Of a stretch of DNA of 43,439 nucleotides, positions 7,754 through 14,916 are shown piece after piece (within the stretch, counting starts at the first letter, position 1; the number at the start of each line of letters is the position of its first letter). The position numbers and the translations under genes were made by a program. Origin of the DNA: Amycolatopsis jejuensis (lineage in GTDB: Bacteria; Actinomycetota; Actinomycetes; Mycobacteriales; Pseudonocardiaceae); the NCBI RefSeq assembly GCF_000717335.1, contig NZ_JNYZ01000052.1:1-43439 (forward strand), in the 5' to 3' direction. The notes under the pieces are model-generated. The model worked only from the letters and a program-made list of their open reading frames with translations. It searched no databases and was not told the DNA's origin.

Positions 7754-8397
7754 AGGGCGGGGGCTGGCTGCCCGGGTCCAGCGGGTGGGCCGCTGCGGTT
7801 GGGTGGAGTGGGGGGTAGGGCGCTGGAGAGCACTGTGGTGATCATTTTGTGCAGGGCGGCGTGGTTGGGGGGCTGGGCGGTGCGGTCGGCGAAGAGTAGG
7901 TGGCCTGCGCCGATCAGGGTGGGGGCCAGGGTTTGTACGTCGGCGGTTGGGGTCAGGCGGCCCAGGGATTGTTCTGCGGCCAGGTAATCCGCCAGCAGTA
8001 GTGCGGCGTCGGTTGCCAGTGGGACGCCGGTGGGGCGGGCGTTGCGGAGGCGGGTGCGTAGTTCGTCGCGGAAGGTGATCAGGGCGACGATCGATACCGC
8101 TACCGATTCGAAGACTTCGGTGAGTACGTCGGCGATTGTGGTGATCAGGTCGCCGGTTCCGGCTGACTCCAGTAAAGCGTCGCGGCGGGATTCCAGTCGG
8201 TGGATCCGGTCCAGTACCAGGTCTGCCAGGAAGGCGTCGAAGTCGGCGAAATGTTTGTGCAGTACGCCTTTTGCGCAGTCTGCTTCCGTGGTCACCGCGC
8301 GGCTCGTCAGTCCGCTCGGGCCGTCGCGCAGGAGTACGCGCTCGGCGGCGTCGAAGAGTTGCGCGCGGACGTCGCGGAGGTGGATCCCGGTGGGCAA
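7672..8397 (-). CDS. TetR-family transcriptional regulator
   Basis: A regulator of about 241 residues. The N-terminal DNA-binding domain is clear (AAERVLLRDGPSGLTSRAVT, then DCAKGVLHKHFADFDAFLAD as the recognition helix region), followed by an all-helical ligand domain. The only usable start is TTG at 8397, since an in-frame stop lies at 8416-8418. It is divergent from a methyltransferase and the shared region holds two palindromes, so it probably represses both. Odd feature: from about SALPPTPPNR onwards the C-terminal 45 or so residues are Pro/Arg-rich and are encoded by the dispersed repeat and hairpin, so the natural end of the protein seems to have been overwritten. Confidence 0.88.
   Translation of the reverse strand: MPTGIHLRDVRAQLFDAAERVLLRDGPSGLTSRAVTTEADCAKGVLHKHFADFDAFLADLVLDRIHRLESRRDALLESAGTGDLITTIADVLTEVFESVAVSIVALITFRDELRTRLRNARPTGVPLATDAALLLADYLAAEQSLGRLTPTADVQTLAPTLIGAGHLLFADRTAQPPNHAALHKMITTVLSSALPPTPPNRSGPPAGPGQPAPALHPDTKPKHVRRGLSRHLSRLDSPRRT
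7683..7721. repeat. Perfect 15-bp-arm hairpin with conserved core
   Basis: Arms GGGGGCTGTCAAGGC (7683-7697) and its exact complement (7707-7721) surround the 9-base loop GGGAAAGAT. The core TGTCAAGGC-loop-GCCTTGACA recurs at 43389-43433 with different outer arms. It lies between convergent genes and could end transcription from both sides, though no T-run follows. The last codons of the TetR gene pass through it. Confidence 0.8.
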
Positions 8398-8418
8398 CTC
8401 CAGCCGCCTCTCTGGTCA

Positions 8419-8455
8419 AGTGGGCGCTTGCCCACTATGGTGGGCGCATGCCCAC
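8419..8455. promoter_or_regulatory. Tandem palindromic operators and leaderless promoter
   Basis: Two near-identical palindromes lie 20 bp apart: GTGGGCGCTTGCCCAC at 8420-8435 and GTGGGCGCATGCCCAC at 8440-8455. Between them is a plausible -10, TATGGT (8436-8441), and the ATG of the methyltransferase (8448) lies inside the second palindrome. A bound TetR dimer pair would cover the -10 and the start site. The symmetry is seen; binding is inferred. Confidence 0.7.
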
Positions 8456-9236
8456 TTTACCGCACCAGCATCGGGCGATGGCCGAGTCGTTCGGCGTCGA
8501 CCCGGACCGTTACGACCGGGCTCGTCCGCGTTATCCGGATGGCCTGGTCACCGCGATCGTCGGCGGGAGTCCTGGCGGGGAGTTTCTCGACGTCGGGTGC
8601 GGGACCGGGATCGAGGGCAGGCAGTTCCGGGCGGCCGGGTGCGTGGTGCTCGGCGTGGAGCCGGACGCGCGGATGGCCGAGTTCGCGCGGCGCGGCGGGT
8701 TCGACGTCGAGGTCGCGACTTTCGAGGAGTGGGACCCGTCCGGGCGTACCTTCGACGCGCTGGTGTCCGGGCAGGCCTGGCATTGGGTCGACCCGGTGGT
8801 CGGCGCTGCGAAGGCTGCGCGGGTACTGCGGCCTGGCGGCCGGTTTGCCGCGTTCTGGCACGTGTTCCAGCCGCCCGAGGAGATCGGCGAGGCGCTCGCG
8901 GCCGCGATCCGGCGCGCGATTCCGGATGCGCCGTTCGACGCCGATTACGTGAAACGGCCGAGCCTGTCCGGATACCAGCCGCTGCTGGACAAGGTTGCGG
9001 ACAGCCTTCGCGACACCGGCGCCTTCGCCGAGCCGGAACAATGGCCCTACGAATGGACGCAGGACTACAACCGCGACCAGTGGCTCGACCTGCTCGCCAC
9101 GCAAGGCGGCCTCACCGCCGCCACGCCGGCGCAGCGTGACCAGGTACTGGCCGAGGTTGGCGCGGCGATCGACGCGCTCGGCGGCCACCTGACGACGACC
9201 TACTCGACCGCCGCGGTGACCGCCGTTCGCGCGTAA
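8448..9236 (+). CDS. Class I SAM-dependent methyltransferase
   Basis: A cytoplasmic methyltransferase of 262 residues. Motif I is FLDVGCGTGIEGRQF near residue 45, the acidic end of strand 2 is GVEPDARM near 68, and motif post-I/IV is FDALVSGQAWHWVDP near 105, typical of the UbiE/Methyltransf_11 group. Its substrate is unknown. The frame continues upstream but homology starts at the ATG at 8448. The -10-like TATGGT six bases before it, and absence of a Shine-Dalgarno sequence, suggest a leaderless mRNA. It is divergent from the TetR gene, which is its probable regulator. Confidence 0.88.
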   Translation: MPTLPHQHRAMAESFGVDPDRYDRARPRYPDGLVTAIVGGSPGGEFLDVGCGTGIEGRQFRAAGCVVLGVEPDARMAEFARRGGFDVEVATFEEWDPSGRTFDALVSGQAWHWVDPVVGAAKAARVLRPGGRFAAFWHVFQPPEEIGEALAAAIRRAIPDAPFDADYVKRPSLSGYQPLLDKVADSLRDTGAFAEPEQWPYEWTQDYNRDQWLDLLATQGGLTAATPAQRDQVLAEVGAAIDALGGHLTTTYSTAAVTAVRA

Positions 9237-9240
9237 CCGG

Positions 9241-9435
9241 CTACTCCTGCAACGAAAGCGCCTGGCTGGGGCAGACGTTCACCGCCTCGCGGGCTGCCTC
9301 GACCAGTGCGCCGTCGGGCGTTTCGTTGAGGACGATCACCGTGCCGTCGTCCTCGCTCTGGTCGAACAGCGCGGGTTCGGTGAGCACGCACTGCCCGGCG
9401 CCGACGCACTTGCCGGTGTCCGCGATGATCTTCAT
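9241..9435 (-). CDS. 3Fe-4S ferredoxin, P450-associated
   Basis: A 64-residue ferredoxin. Cluster ligands are C10, C16 (CVGAGQC) and C55 (NVCPSQAL); the missing fourth Cys is the mark of a [3Fe-4S] ferredoxin of the SoyB/FdxH type. Such proteins pass single electrons to class I cytochrome P450s from a ferredoxin reductase. It lies at the end of the two-P450 operon and presumably serves both; no reductase gene is in the window. GAGGAAGAGG precedes the ATG. Confidence 0.93.
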   Translation of the reverse strand: MKIIADTGKCVGAGQCVLTEPALFDQSEDDGTVIVLNETPDGALVEAAREAVNVCPSQALSLQE

Positions 9436-9475
9436 GGTTGCCTCTTCCTCGCTCGTGGTGGGAGCACCTTGATCT

Positions 9476-9505
9476 CTACCAGGTCACCGGCCGCCGGTAC
9501 AGGCC
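9476..9505 (-). pseudogene. Relic: last ten codons of a lost P450 gene
   Basis: Between the ferredoxin and the downstream P450 the minus strand reads GLYRRPVTW followed by a stop, almost identical to the GLYRLPVTW end of the P450 just upstream (stop at 9520-9522). The DNA block AGGTCACCGGCCGCCGGTA occurs here and, with one change, 44 bp away. This is best explained as the 3' remnant of a third tandem P450 removed by unequal recombination or deletion. Confidence 0.65.
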
Positions 9506-9519
9506 GTGGTCCCGGTGCG

Positions 9520-10719
9520 TCACCAGGTCACCGGCAGCCGGTAAAGCCCGAAGATCACCGCATCCTCTTTGACCGGGAGTTCGTCGGCCGGGAGGGGGCA
9601 CTCGAGGGTCGGGATGCGGCGGAACAGGGTGTCGAAGACGATCTGCAGTTCCATCCGCGCGAGGTTCTGGCCGAGGCATTGGTGCGGCCCGAATCCGAAG
9701 GCGACGTGGTGGCGTGCGCCGCGTTCGAGGTCGAGCTCCGCGGGGTTCTCGAACACGTCCGGGTCCCAGTTCGCCGCGTAGCCCAGCACGATCACGCCGT
9801 CGCCGGCCTTGATGGTGACCCCGCCGACCTCGACGTCCCCGGTCGCCACCCGCGAGGTCGCCGACTCGACGATGGTGAAGTACCGCAACAGTTCCTCGAC
9901 CGCGGGGAGCGTTTTCTCCGGGTTCTTACGAATCATCGCGAGCTGGTCGGGGTGCTGCAGCAACGCCACGGTGCCGAGCGAGATCATGTTCGCCGTGGTC
10001 TCGTGCCCGGCGACCAACAGCAGGAACGACAGCCCGATCATCGCTTCGTGCCGGTACGTGCCCTCAGCGCGGCGCTTGGTGATCTGCCTGCCGAGCAGAT
10101 CGTCGCCGGGGTCGGCTTCCTTCTGCTTGACCAGGTCGCTGAGGTACTCGCGAAGCCGCTCCGTGGCCGCCCGCCGGTCCTCGGGGCGGACGCTGCGCCG
10201 GACGATCGCCATGGTCTGTTCCTGGAAGAAGTCGTGGTCGGCATACGGCACGCCGAGCAGTTCGCAGATCACCAGCGACGGCACCGGAAGCGAGAGTTTC
10301 TCGACGAGGTCGACCGGGCCTTCGGTGGCGAGAATGTCGTCGATCAGCCCGTCCACGATCTGCTGGATCCGCGGCCGCAGTGCTTCCACCCGCCGCACGG
10401 TGAACTCACCGAGCACCACTTTCCTGGCCTCGGTGTGCTCGGGTGCGTCCATGCCGATCATCGACTTCTCCGACGGGCGGATGCTGGTCCCGCCTTCGGT
10501 CAGGAAGGGGAAGTTCGGGTGGAACCGGTCGGAGGAGAACCGGCGGTCGCCGAGTACGCGGCGCGCGTCCTCGTGCCGGGTCACGACCCAGGCTTTGCTG
10601 CCGTTGGGAAGGGGTACGCGCACGGGGGCCTTTTCGTCGCGCATCTGCGTGTACTGCTCGGGTTGCGCGAACGGGCACGTGCGGGCGACCGGCATGCGGA
10701 ACTCTTCAGTGGTGGTCAT
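9520..10719 (-). CDS. Cytochrome P450 (CYP105-like), second of pair
   Basis: A 399-residue soluble P450. The I-helix oxygen-binding motif is AGHETT near residue 245, the K-helix ExxR is EELLR near 283, and the heme-ligand loop is FGFGPHQCLGQ with C348 as the thiolate. The N-terminal TCPFAQPEQY and the RFSSDR and DAPEHTEARK motifs are typical of actinomycete CYP105/107-type enzymes. The substrate is not deducible. It starts 12 bp after the upstream P450 with GAGGGGAG before the ATG, and the ferredoxin gene follows. The two P450s are close paralogues over their whole length, a tandem duplication. Confidence 0.94.
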   Translation of the reverse strand: MTTTEEFRMPVARTCPFAQPEQYTQMRDEKAPVRVPLPNGSKAWVVTRHEDARRVLGDRRFSSDRFHPNFPFLTEGGTSIRPSEKSMIGMDAPEHTEARKVVLGEFTVRRVEALRPRIQQIVDGLIDDILATEGPVDLVEKLSLPVPSLVICELLGVPYADHDFFQEQTMAIVRRSVRPEDRRAATERLREYLSDLVKQKEADPGDDLLGRQITKRRAEGTYRHEAMIGLSFLLLVAGHETTANMISLGTVALLQHPDQLAMIRKNPEKTLPAVEELLRYFTIVESATSRVATGDVEVGGVTIKAGDGVIVLGYAANWDPDVFENPAELDLERGARHHVAFGFGPHQCLGQNLARMELQIVFDTLFRRIPTLECPLPADELPVKEDAVIFGLYRLPVTW

Positions 10720-10731
10720 CGTTTTCTCCCC

Positions 10732-11943
10732 TCACCAGGTCACCGGGAGGCAGTACAGCCCGAAAACCCCGGAGTCGTGTTTGAACGGCAGCTCGTCGAC
10801 GGGCGCGGCGAGGCGAAGCGTCGGAATGCGGCAGAACATCGTGTCGAAGACGATCTGCAGTTCCATCCGTGCGAGGTTCTGCCCGAGACATTGGTGCGGC
10901 CCGAACCCGAACGCGATGTGGTGCCTGCCGCCGCGTTCGACGTCGAGCTGCCCGGGTTCGGGGAACACCGACGTGTCGAAGTTGGCCGCGTGGCTCAGGC
11001 CCATCACGCCCTGACCTGCGCGGATGGTGACCCCGGCGATGTCGGCGTCCTCGACCGCGACCCGTGACGTGGCCCCCTCGGCGACGGTGAAGTACCGCAG
11101 CAGTTCCTCGATGGCGTCGGCGGTCCGGCCGGGGTCGGTCTTGATCTTCTCGAGCTGGCTCGGGTTTTCGAGCAGCGCGAGCGTGCCCAGCGAGATCATG
11201 TTCGCGGTGGTTTCATGCCCCGCGATCAGCAGCAGCGCGGCCAGCGACACCAGCTCGTCGTGCTCGTAGGTGCCCTCGGCGCGCTTCTTCGCGATCTGCC
11301 GGCTGAGCAGATCGTCGGCGGGTGCGGTTTCCTTTGCCGTGACGAGGTCGGACAGGTAATCCTGCAGCGCGATCGCCGACGCATTGCGCTCTCCGTCGCG
11401 TCCTTCCCGGTTGAGCGCCCTTGAGCTGTGCTCCTGGAAGAACTCGTGGTCGGCGTACGGGACCCCGAGCTGTTCGCAGATCACCAGTGACGGCACCGGA
11501 AGCGACAGCGCGGACACGAGGTCGGCCGGTTTGGGGCCGTCCAGGATCGCGTCGAGGTGCTCGTCGACGATCTCCTGGATGCGCGGCTGCAGCGCCTTCA
11601 TCCGCTTCACGGTGAACTCGCCCAGCACCTCCCGCCGGGCTTCGCCGTGCTCCGGCGCGTCCATCGAGATCAGCGACGGGCGGAATCTCCCGGCCGGCCG
11701 GTTGCCGTCCCGGAACAGGTTGGGGAAGGCCGGGTTCAGCCGGTCGGAGCTGAACCTCGGGTCGTTCAGCATCGCGCGCACGTCCTCGTGCCGGGACAGC
11801 ACCCAGACGTGCTGGCCGGTGTGCTCGAGCTCGACGTACTGCGCACGGGCCGCCTGTAGCTGCTCGTACCCCGGTGGCGGAGAGAACGGGCAGGTTCGTT
11901 TCGCCGGTAAGCGGACCTGCTCGGCGTGGGCGAAATCGGTCAT
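10732..11943 (-). CDS. Cytochrome P450 (CYP105-like), first of pair
   Basis: A 403-residue P450, first gene of the operon read leftwards. The I-helix motif AGHETT, ExxR (EELLR) and heme loop FGFGPHQCLGQ with C352 are all intact. It shares long identical stretches with the next P450, for example PSLVICEQLGVPYADHEFFQ compared with PSLVICELLGVPYADHDFFQ, so the pair arose by duplication. Differences concentrate in the F/G-helix region (about residues 175-200), which shapes the substrate pocket, suggesting different substrates. It is divergent from a TetR gene across a 199-bp region that has two inverted repeats. Confidence 0.94.
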   Translation of the reverse strand: MTDFAHAEQVRLPAKRTCPFSPPPGYEQLQAARAQYVELEHTGQHVWVLSRHEDVRAMLNDPRFSSDRLNPAFPNLFRDGNRPAGRFRPSLISMDAPEHGEARREVLGEFTVKRMKALQPRIQEIVDEHLDAILDGPKPADLVSALSLPVPSLVICEQLGVPYADHEFFQEHSSRALNREGRDGERNASAIALQDYLSDLVTAKETAPADDLLSRQIAKKRAEGTYEHDELVSLAALLLIAGHETTANMISLGTLALLENPSQLEKIKTDPGRTADAIEELLRYFTVAEGATSRVAVEDADIAGVTIRAGQGVMGLSHAANFDTSVFPEPGQLDVERGGRHHIAFGFGPHQCLGQNLARMELQIVFDTMFCRIPTLRLAAPVDELPFKHDSGVFGLYCLPVTW

Positions 11944-11979
11944 TGGACCCCCTGTGGTGGGTTTGCCCCGTGACGGAAC

Positions 11980-12043
11980 GAATGTGGAGGATTACATTCC
12001 GGTTCATTGCCCACGGTACCGAAGTGGAGGATCGTCGTCCACT
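11980..12043. promoter_or_regulatory. Candidate TetR operators of the P450 operon
   Basis: Two inverted repeats with a shared inner motif lie between the divergent P450 and TetR genes: GAATGTGGAGGATTACATTC (11980-11999) and an AGTGGA/TCCACT pair at 12023-12043. Both contain TGGAGGAT after the left arm, with the copies 43 bp apart. Position fits control of both genes by the TetR protein; binding is inference. Confidence 0.45.
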
Positions 12044-12142
12044 AGCAACGGGGTGACAATGACTGTCCGGCGCTGTTTGCTGTCTGGTTTGTGCCGCCGG
12101 TCGGGCATGGGAGAATCCGCGCGAACCAACGGAAGGCCGGGT

Positions 12143-12775
12143 ATGAGTGCAGACCCCGAGGCGCCGCTGCGGGCGGACGCGCAGCGCAACCGGGACCAGA
12201 TCATCGCGGCCGCCAGGGCGATCTTCACCGAGCACGGCCCCGAGGTCCCGATGGAGGAGATCGCGCGCGCGGCCGGCGTCGGCGTCGGCACGCTGTACCG
12301 GCGCTTCCCGGACCGCGAAGCGCTGATCCGCGCGGTCGCGATGGACAACTTCGCCCGGGTGCTCGAGAAAGCCAAGGATTTCACCGAGGAGGAGCCGACG
12401 GCGTGGCGGGCCCTCGTGCGGCTGCTGTACCACGGCCTCGACCTGCAGCTGTCGATGCAGCTGGCGATGCTCTCGCAGCGGGCACACGAAATCCTCAAGG
12501 ACGATCCCGGTGTCACGGAGCTGCGGGAAAAGCTGCTGACCGAGGTCGAGTCGCTGGTCGTCCGCGCGCAGGCCGAGGGATCGCTGCGGCCGGACGTGGG
12601 GGCGGGCGACATCGCGGTGCTGTTCGCGCGCATGATCCGGCAGCTGCCGGCGCACCGCGTGAAGTCGCCGCAGGTGGCGACTGCGCGCAGCGTCGCGATC
12701 ATGATCGACGGGCTGCAGGCCAAGCCGGGTACGCCGTTGCCGGGGCGACCGCTGGGGCGGCGCGACCTGCTGTGA
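12143..12775 (+). CDS. TetR-family transcriptional regulator of the P450 operon
   Basis: A 210-residue regulator with an N-terminal helix-turn-helix (AARAIFTEHGPEVPMEEIAR, then VGVGTLYRRFPDREALI) and a C-terminal helical ligand domain of the SbtR-like class. The ATG at 12143 is chosen because GGAAGG (12131-12136) precedes it and the DNA-binding domain then begins at the usual distance. An in-frame ATG at 12059 after GGGGTG would add 28 Arg/Gly-rich residues and cannot be excluded. It is divergent from the P450 pair and probably represses it until the P450 substrate binds. Confidence 0.88.
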   Translation: MSADPEAPLRADAQRNRDQIIAAARAIFTEHGPEVPMEEIARAAGVGVGTLYRRFPDREALIRAVAMDNFARVLEKAKDFTEEEPTAWRALVRLLYHGLDLQLSMQLAMLSQRAHEILKDDPGVTELREKLLTEVESLVVRAQAEGSLRPDVGAGDIAVLFARMIRQLPAHRVKSPQVATARSVAIMIDGLQAKPGTPLPGRPLGRRDLL

Positions 12776-12857
12776 GTTCCCGGGGTTGCCCGGCTGGTTG
12801 CTTGGGTGGGGGCGATCTCACAGTGGGACATCCGATGGCGGGTACGGGCGTCTTATC

Positions 12858-12906
12858 CGGTGATCGTTATCGGGTGATCGCCGGTGACCGTTGCCGGTGA
12901 TCGTTG
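12858..12906. repeat. Short direct repeats upstream of the DUF4232 gene
   Basis: Four loosely repeated copies of CGGTGATCGTT/CGGTGACCGTT in about 50 bp lie just before the GGGGAGGGG ribosome-binding site of the next gene. They could be a regulator binding array or simple sequence drift; nothing decides between these. Confidence 0.4.
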
Positions 12907-12920
12907 GGGAGGGGACCACC

Positions 12921-13421
12921 ATGACTGTTCGCCGTATTGCCATAGCGGTCGGGGCGGCCGTCGCGGTTGCCGGGGGAGCGGCCGCGATCTTCGCCGGTCC
13001 GGCCGGTGCTGCGCCGTCGAGTTCGCCGGTGCAGTGCTCGGCTGACCAGGTCACGGCCAAGCTCGTGTACGGCGGCGCGGGCGCGGGCAACCGCAACGCC
13101 GCGCTGCAGTTCACCGCGAACCCGGGTGAGCGCTGTTCCTTGCCGGGCCGGGTCGACGTCGGACTCATCGGCGCGCACAACGTGCTGGTGAACAACGAAG
13201 CCGCGGCCGACGCACCGCCGGTGGTGCTGTCGGACGGCTCGTCGGCGTACGTCCCGCTGCACTGGACCGCGATCGCGCCGGAGGAAGAGCAGCAGACGCC
13301 GAACGGGATCACCGTCCCCGGCGTCACGGTGGATTGGCCCTTCGGCGCGGTGGACGCGAACGAGGGCAGCCACACCATCGACGTCGGTGCGCTCGTGGCA
13401 GGGGTTGCGCCTGCGGTGTGA
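12921..13421 (+). CDS. Secreted DUF4232-family protein
   Basis: A protein of 166 residues. The first 30 or so residues form a Sec-type signal peptide (MTVRRIAIAVGAAVAVAGGA, with likely cleavage after AGPAGA), so the product is exported. The mature part is a small beta-rich domain of the DUF4232 type, with two cysteines (VQCSADQ and GERCSLPG) placed to form a disulphide, and a Tyr-Val-Pro-Leu-x-W segment. The function of the family is unknown. A strong GGGGAGGGG lies 7 bases before the ATG, which fixes the start over an upstream GTG. It converges on the EspG gene with only six bases between stops. Confidence 0.8.
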   Translation: MTVRRIAIAVGAAVAVAGGAAAIFAGPAGAAPSSSPVQCSADQVTAKLVYGGAGAGNRNAALQFTANPGERCSLPGRVDVGLIGAHNVLVNNEAAADAPPVVLSDGSSAYVPLHWTAIAPEEEQQTPNGITVPGVTVDWPFGAVDANEGSHTIDVGALVAGVAPAV

Positions 13422-13427
13422 TCGGTT

Positions 13428-14180
13428 TTAGACCAGTCCGCCGAGAGTGAGGGTGAGCGCGTCGACGAGGTGCGTGCGGGTGCCCGAGTACAGGTTGATC
13501 TGCGGCGCGCCGTCGTCATCGTCGTTGACGAAGCTGAGTACGCGGCCGCGTCCGGTCAGGTCGATGGCGGACAGGGCGGTGCTGTGTACACGCTCGCCGT
13601 CGCTGTCTCGCCGGGCCGCGTGCATTTGGTGCAGCGCATCGCGTTCGGCGCGCATCAGGTGTCGTAGCTGGTCGGCTGCTGCGGAGGATTCGGCGAGCGG
13701 ATCGGGGGAAGCGGCGTCGTAGTACGCCTTCGATACCTGCAACGGCCGGATCCTTGCCGCGTCGCACCCGGGTAGCGCGTCGACGAGACTCGCGGCAATG
13801 TCCTTGGGGGACACGGGTTCGAGCTGCACCGTGCGCTCGTCGGTGGTCAGCCGGACGGCCTCGCGCCCGGCCGCGGAGACGAGAATCGCACCGTTGTCGC
13901 CGCGGTGACGGCCGAAGTCGCTCCAGGCGTACACCTCGCGTCGCGCGCCCGCGAGCAGCCGGAGCGTGCCGCGCAGCCGCGGGGTCGGCGAGTCGCCCGC
14001 CGCGAGCCCGAACTGGGCCAGCAGCCGGAGGGATTGCTTGCGCAGCTTGGCGGTGAAGTCGTCGGTCACGTACCTCGGGGTCTCCTCGACGACCGCCGGC
14101 GGGTCGCCGAGTTCGCCGTGGTCCCAGATGGCAAGAAACGCGAGCCGCGGCATCCGGACCGGCCGCTCGATGATCGTCAT
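13428..14180 (-). CDS. EspG-family type VII secretion chaperone
   Basis: A 250-residue protein with the EspG pattern: an N-terminal LAFLAIWDHGELGDPPAVVE, then PRYVTDDF, a central GRHRGDNGAILVSA and C-terminal FVNDDDDGAPQINLYSGTR. EspG proteins are cytosolic chaperones that bind the helical tip of PE/PPE-type ESX substrates. The frame runs upstream without homology; ATG 14180 is chosen, though a TTG at 14198 overlapping the previous stop would give tight coupling. It is the last gene of a four-gene operon whose other products look like ESX substrates, which suits a dedicated chaperone. Confidence 0.8.
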   Translation of the reverse strand: MTIIERPVRMPRLAFLAIWDHGELGDPPAVVEETPRYVTDDFTAKLRKQSLRLLAQFGLAAGDSPTPRLRGTLRLLAGARREVYAWSDFGRHRGDNGAILVSAAGREAVRLTTDERTVQLEPVSPKDIAASLVDALPGCDAARIRPLQVSKAYYDAASPDPLAESSAAADQLRHLMRAERDALHQMHAARRDSDGERVHSTALSAIDLTGRGRVLSFVNDDDDGAPQINLYSGTRTHLVDALTLTLGGLV

Positions 14181-14194
14181 CAGTTCGTGCGCCC

Positions 14195-14767
14195 TCAACC
14201 GCCGTGGCCCGGGCCGGGCAGTTCGGTTTGCAGCGCCTGGCCATTCGCCCGCGCATGCCGGACGTAGTCGCGGTACCGATCGACGTTCTGCTGCGCCAAC
14301 GCGTTGTACTCGGCGATTTCCGTTTCGGTGTCGATGTCCCACGGAGCCGCCTTGCCGTGGAGATCCTGGTGCGGCGGCGTCGGCATGGGCTGTAGTGAGG
14401 CTTTCATCGCATCGAACGCATGCGCGAGATCGGTGAGATTGGCGCCATTGGCGGCGTAGACCCGAGCAGCCTCCGCCGCGCTGTCGACCAGCGGGCGGAT
14501 TCTCGCCTGTGCGGCATCGGCCCCGCCGCCCGTCCAGGCCGCTTCGAGGCCCGCGCTCATCCGAGAGATCACGTCGCTCACTTCATCGTGCTGCCGGGCA
14601 AGGGTCGTTGCCTGGGTACTTCCGTCGTGCCAGCTCTCGGTGCCTGCGCCGTCGAGGATTTTCCGCACGAGGTCCGGTGCGGGGAGGCTTTGGTCGGGGG
14701 GTAGGTCGCCTACGTTGTCGGCTTGGGTGTCGGGTGGGTTGTTCCCGATCCGGTCGAAGAACCCCAT
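14195..14767 (-). CDS. WXG/PPE-like type VII secretion substrate
   Basis: A 190-residue, mostly helical protein. A helix-turn-helix hairpin around residues 55-130 has a WTG turn at W78-G80 (GLEAAWTGGGADAAQARI), the hallmark of WXG100 and PPE proteins, followed by a second long helix. The N-terminal 30 residues are acidic and Pro-rich. There is no signal peptide, as expected for ESX export. The ATG overlaps the stop of the small upstream gene (TGATG) and the EspG gene follows, so it is the best candidate client of that chaperone. The exact family is uncertain. Confidence 0.72.
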   Translation of the reverse strand: MGFFDRIGNNPPDTQADNVGDLPPDQSLPAPDLVRKILDGAGTESWHDGSTQATTLARQHDEVSDVISRMSAGLEAAWTGGGADAAQARIRPLVDSAAEAARVYAANGANLTDLAHAFDAMKASLQPMPTPPHQDLHGKAAPWDIDTETEIAEYNALAQQNVDRYRDYVRHARANGQALQTELPGPGHGG

Positions 14768-14916
14768 CAGGAAACGGCTTCCTGCGGAGGACCGGTCAGT
14801 GGCGGGTCGGTGGTTGCGGTGCTGGTGGCTGGCGGTTCGGTGGTTGCGGTGCTGGTGAGTGGCGGGTCGGCGGCTGCGGTGTTGGCCGCGAATCCGGCCA
14901 CGAGTGGGGTATTCAT
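14767..14916 (-). CDS. 49-residue Pro/Thr-rich protein, coupled within the ESX operon
   Basis: A short gene that length cut-offs miss. ATG 14914-14916 overlaps the stop of the upstream gene as ATGA, and its TGA (14767-14769) overlaps the ATG of the downstream gene as TGATG, so it fills the gap exactly and is translationally coupled on both sides. It encodes MNTPLVAGFAANTAAADPPL, then decapeptide-type repeats of the form PPLTSTATTE / PPATSTATTD, ending TGPPQEAVS. No signal peptide or membrane segment is evident. The sequence is low in complexity and resembles a linker, so one alternative is that it was once the tail of the upstream substrate. I know of no family for it. Confidence 0.6.
   Translation of the reverse strand: MNTPLVAGFAANTAAADPPLTSTATTEPPATSTATTDPPLTGPPQEAVS

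Noticed and set aside
12059..12142. N-terminal extension or leader peptide ahead of the P450 TetR (ATG 12059)
   Set aside because: In frame and preceded by GGGGTG, but the extra 28 residues are Arg/Gly-rich and outside the TetR fold; the ATG at 12143 has a better ribosome-binding site. Kept as an alternative only.
9241..12775. Natural-product biosynthetic gene cluster around the P450 pair
   Set aside because: Only P450s, a ferredoxin and a TetR are present; no synthase, tailoring set or export gene adjoins. The glycosyltransferase is 19 kb away.
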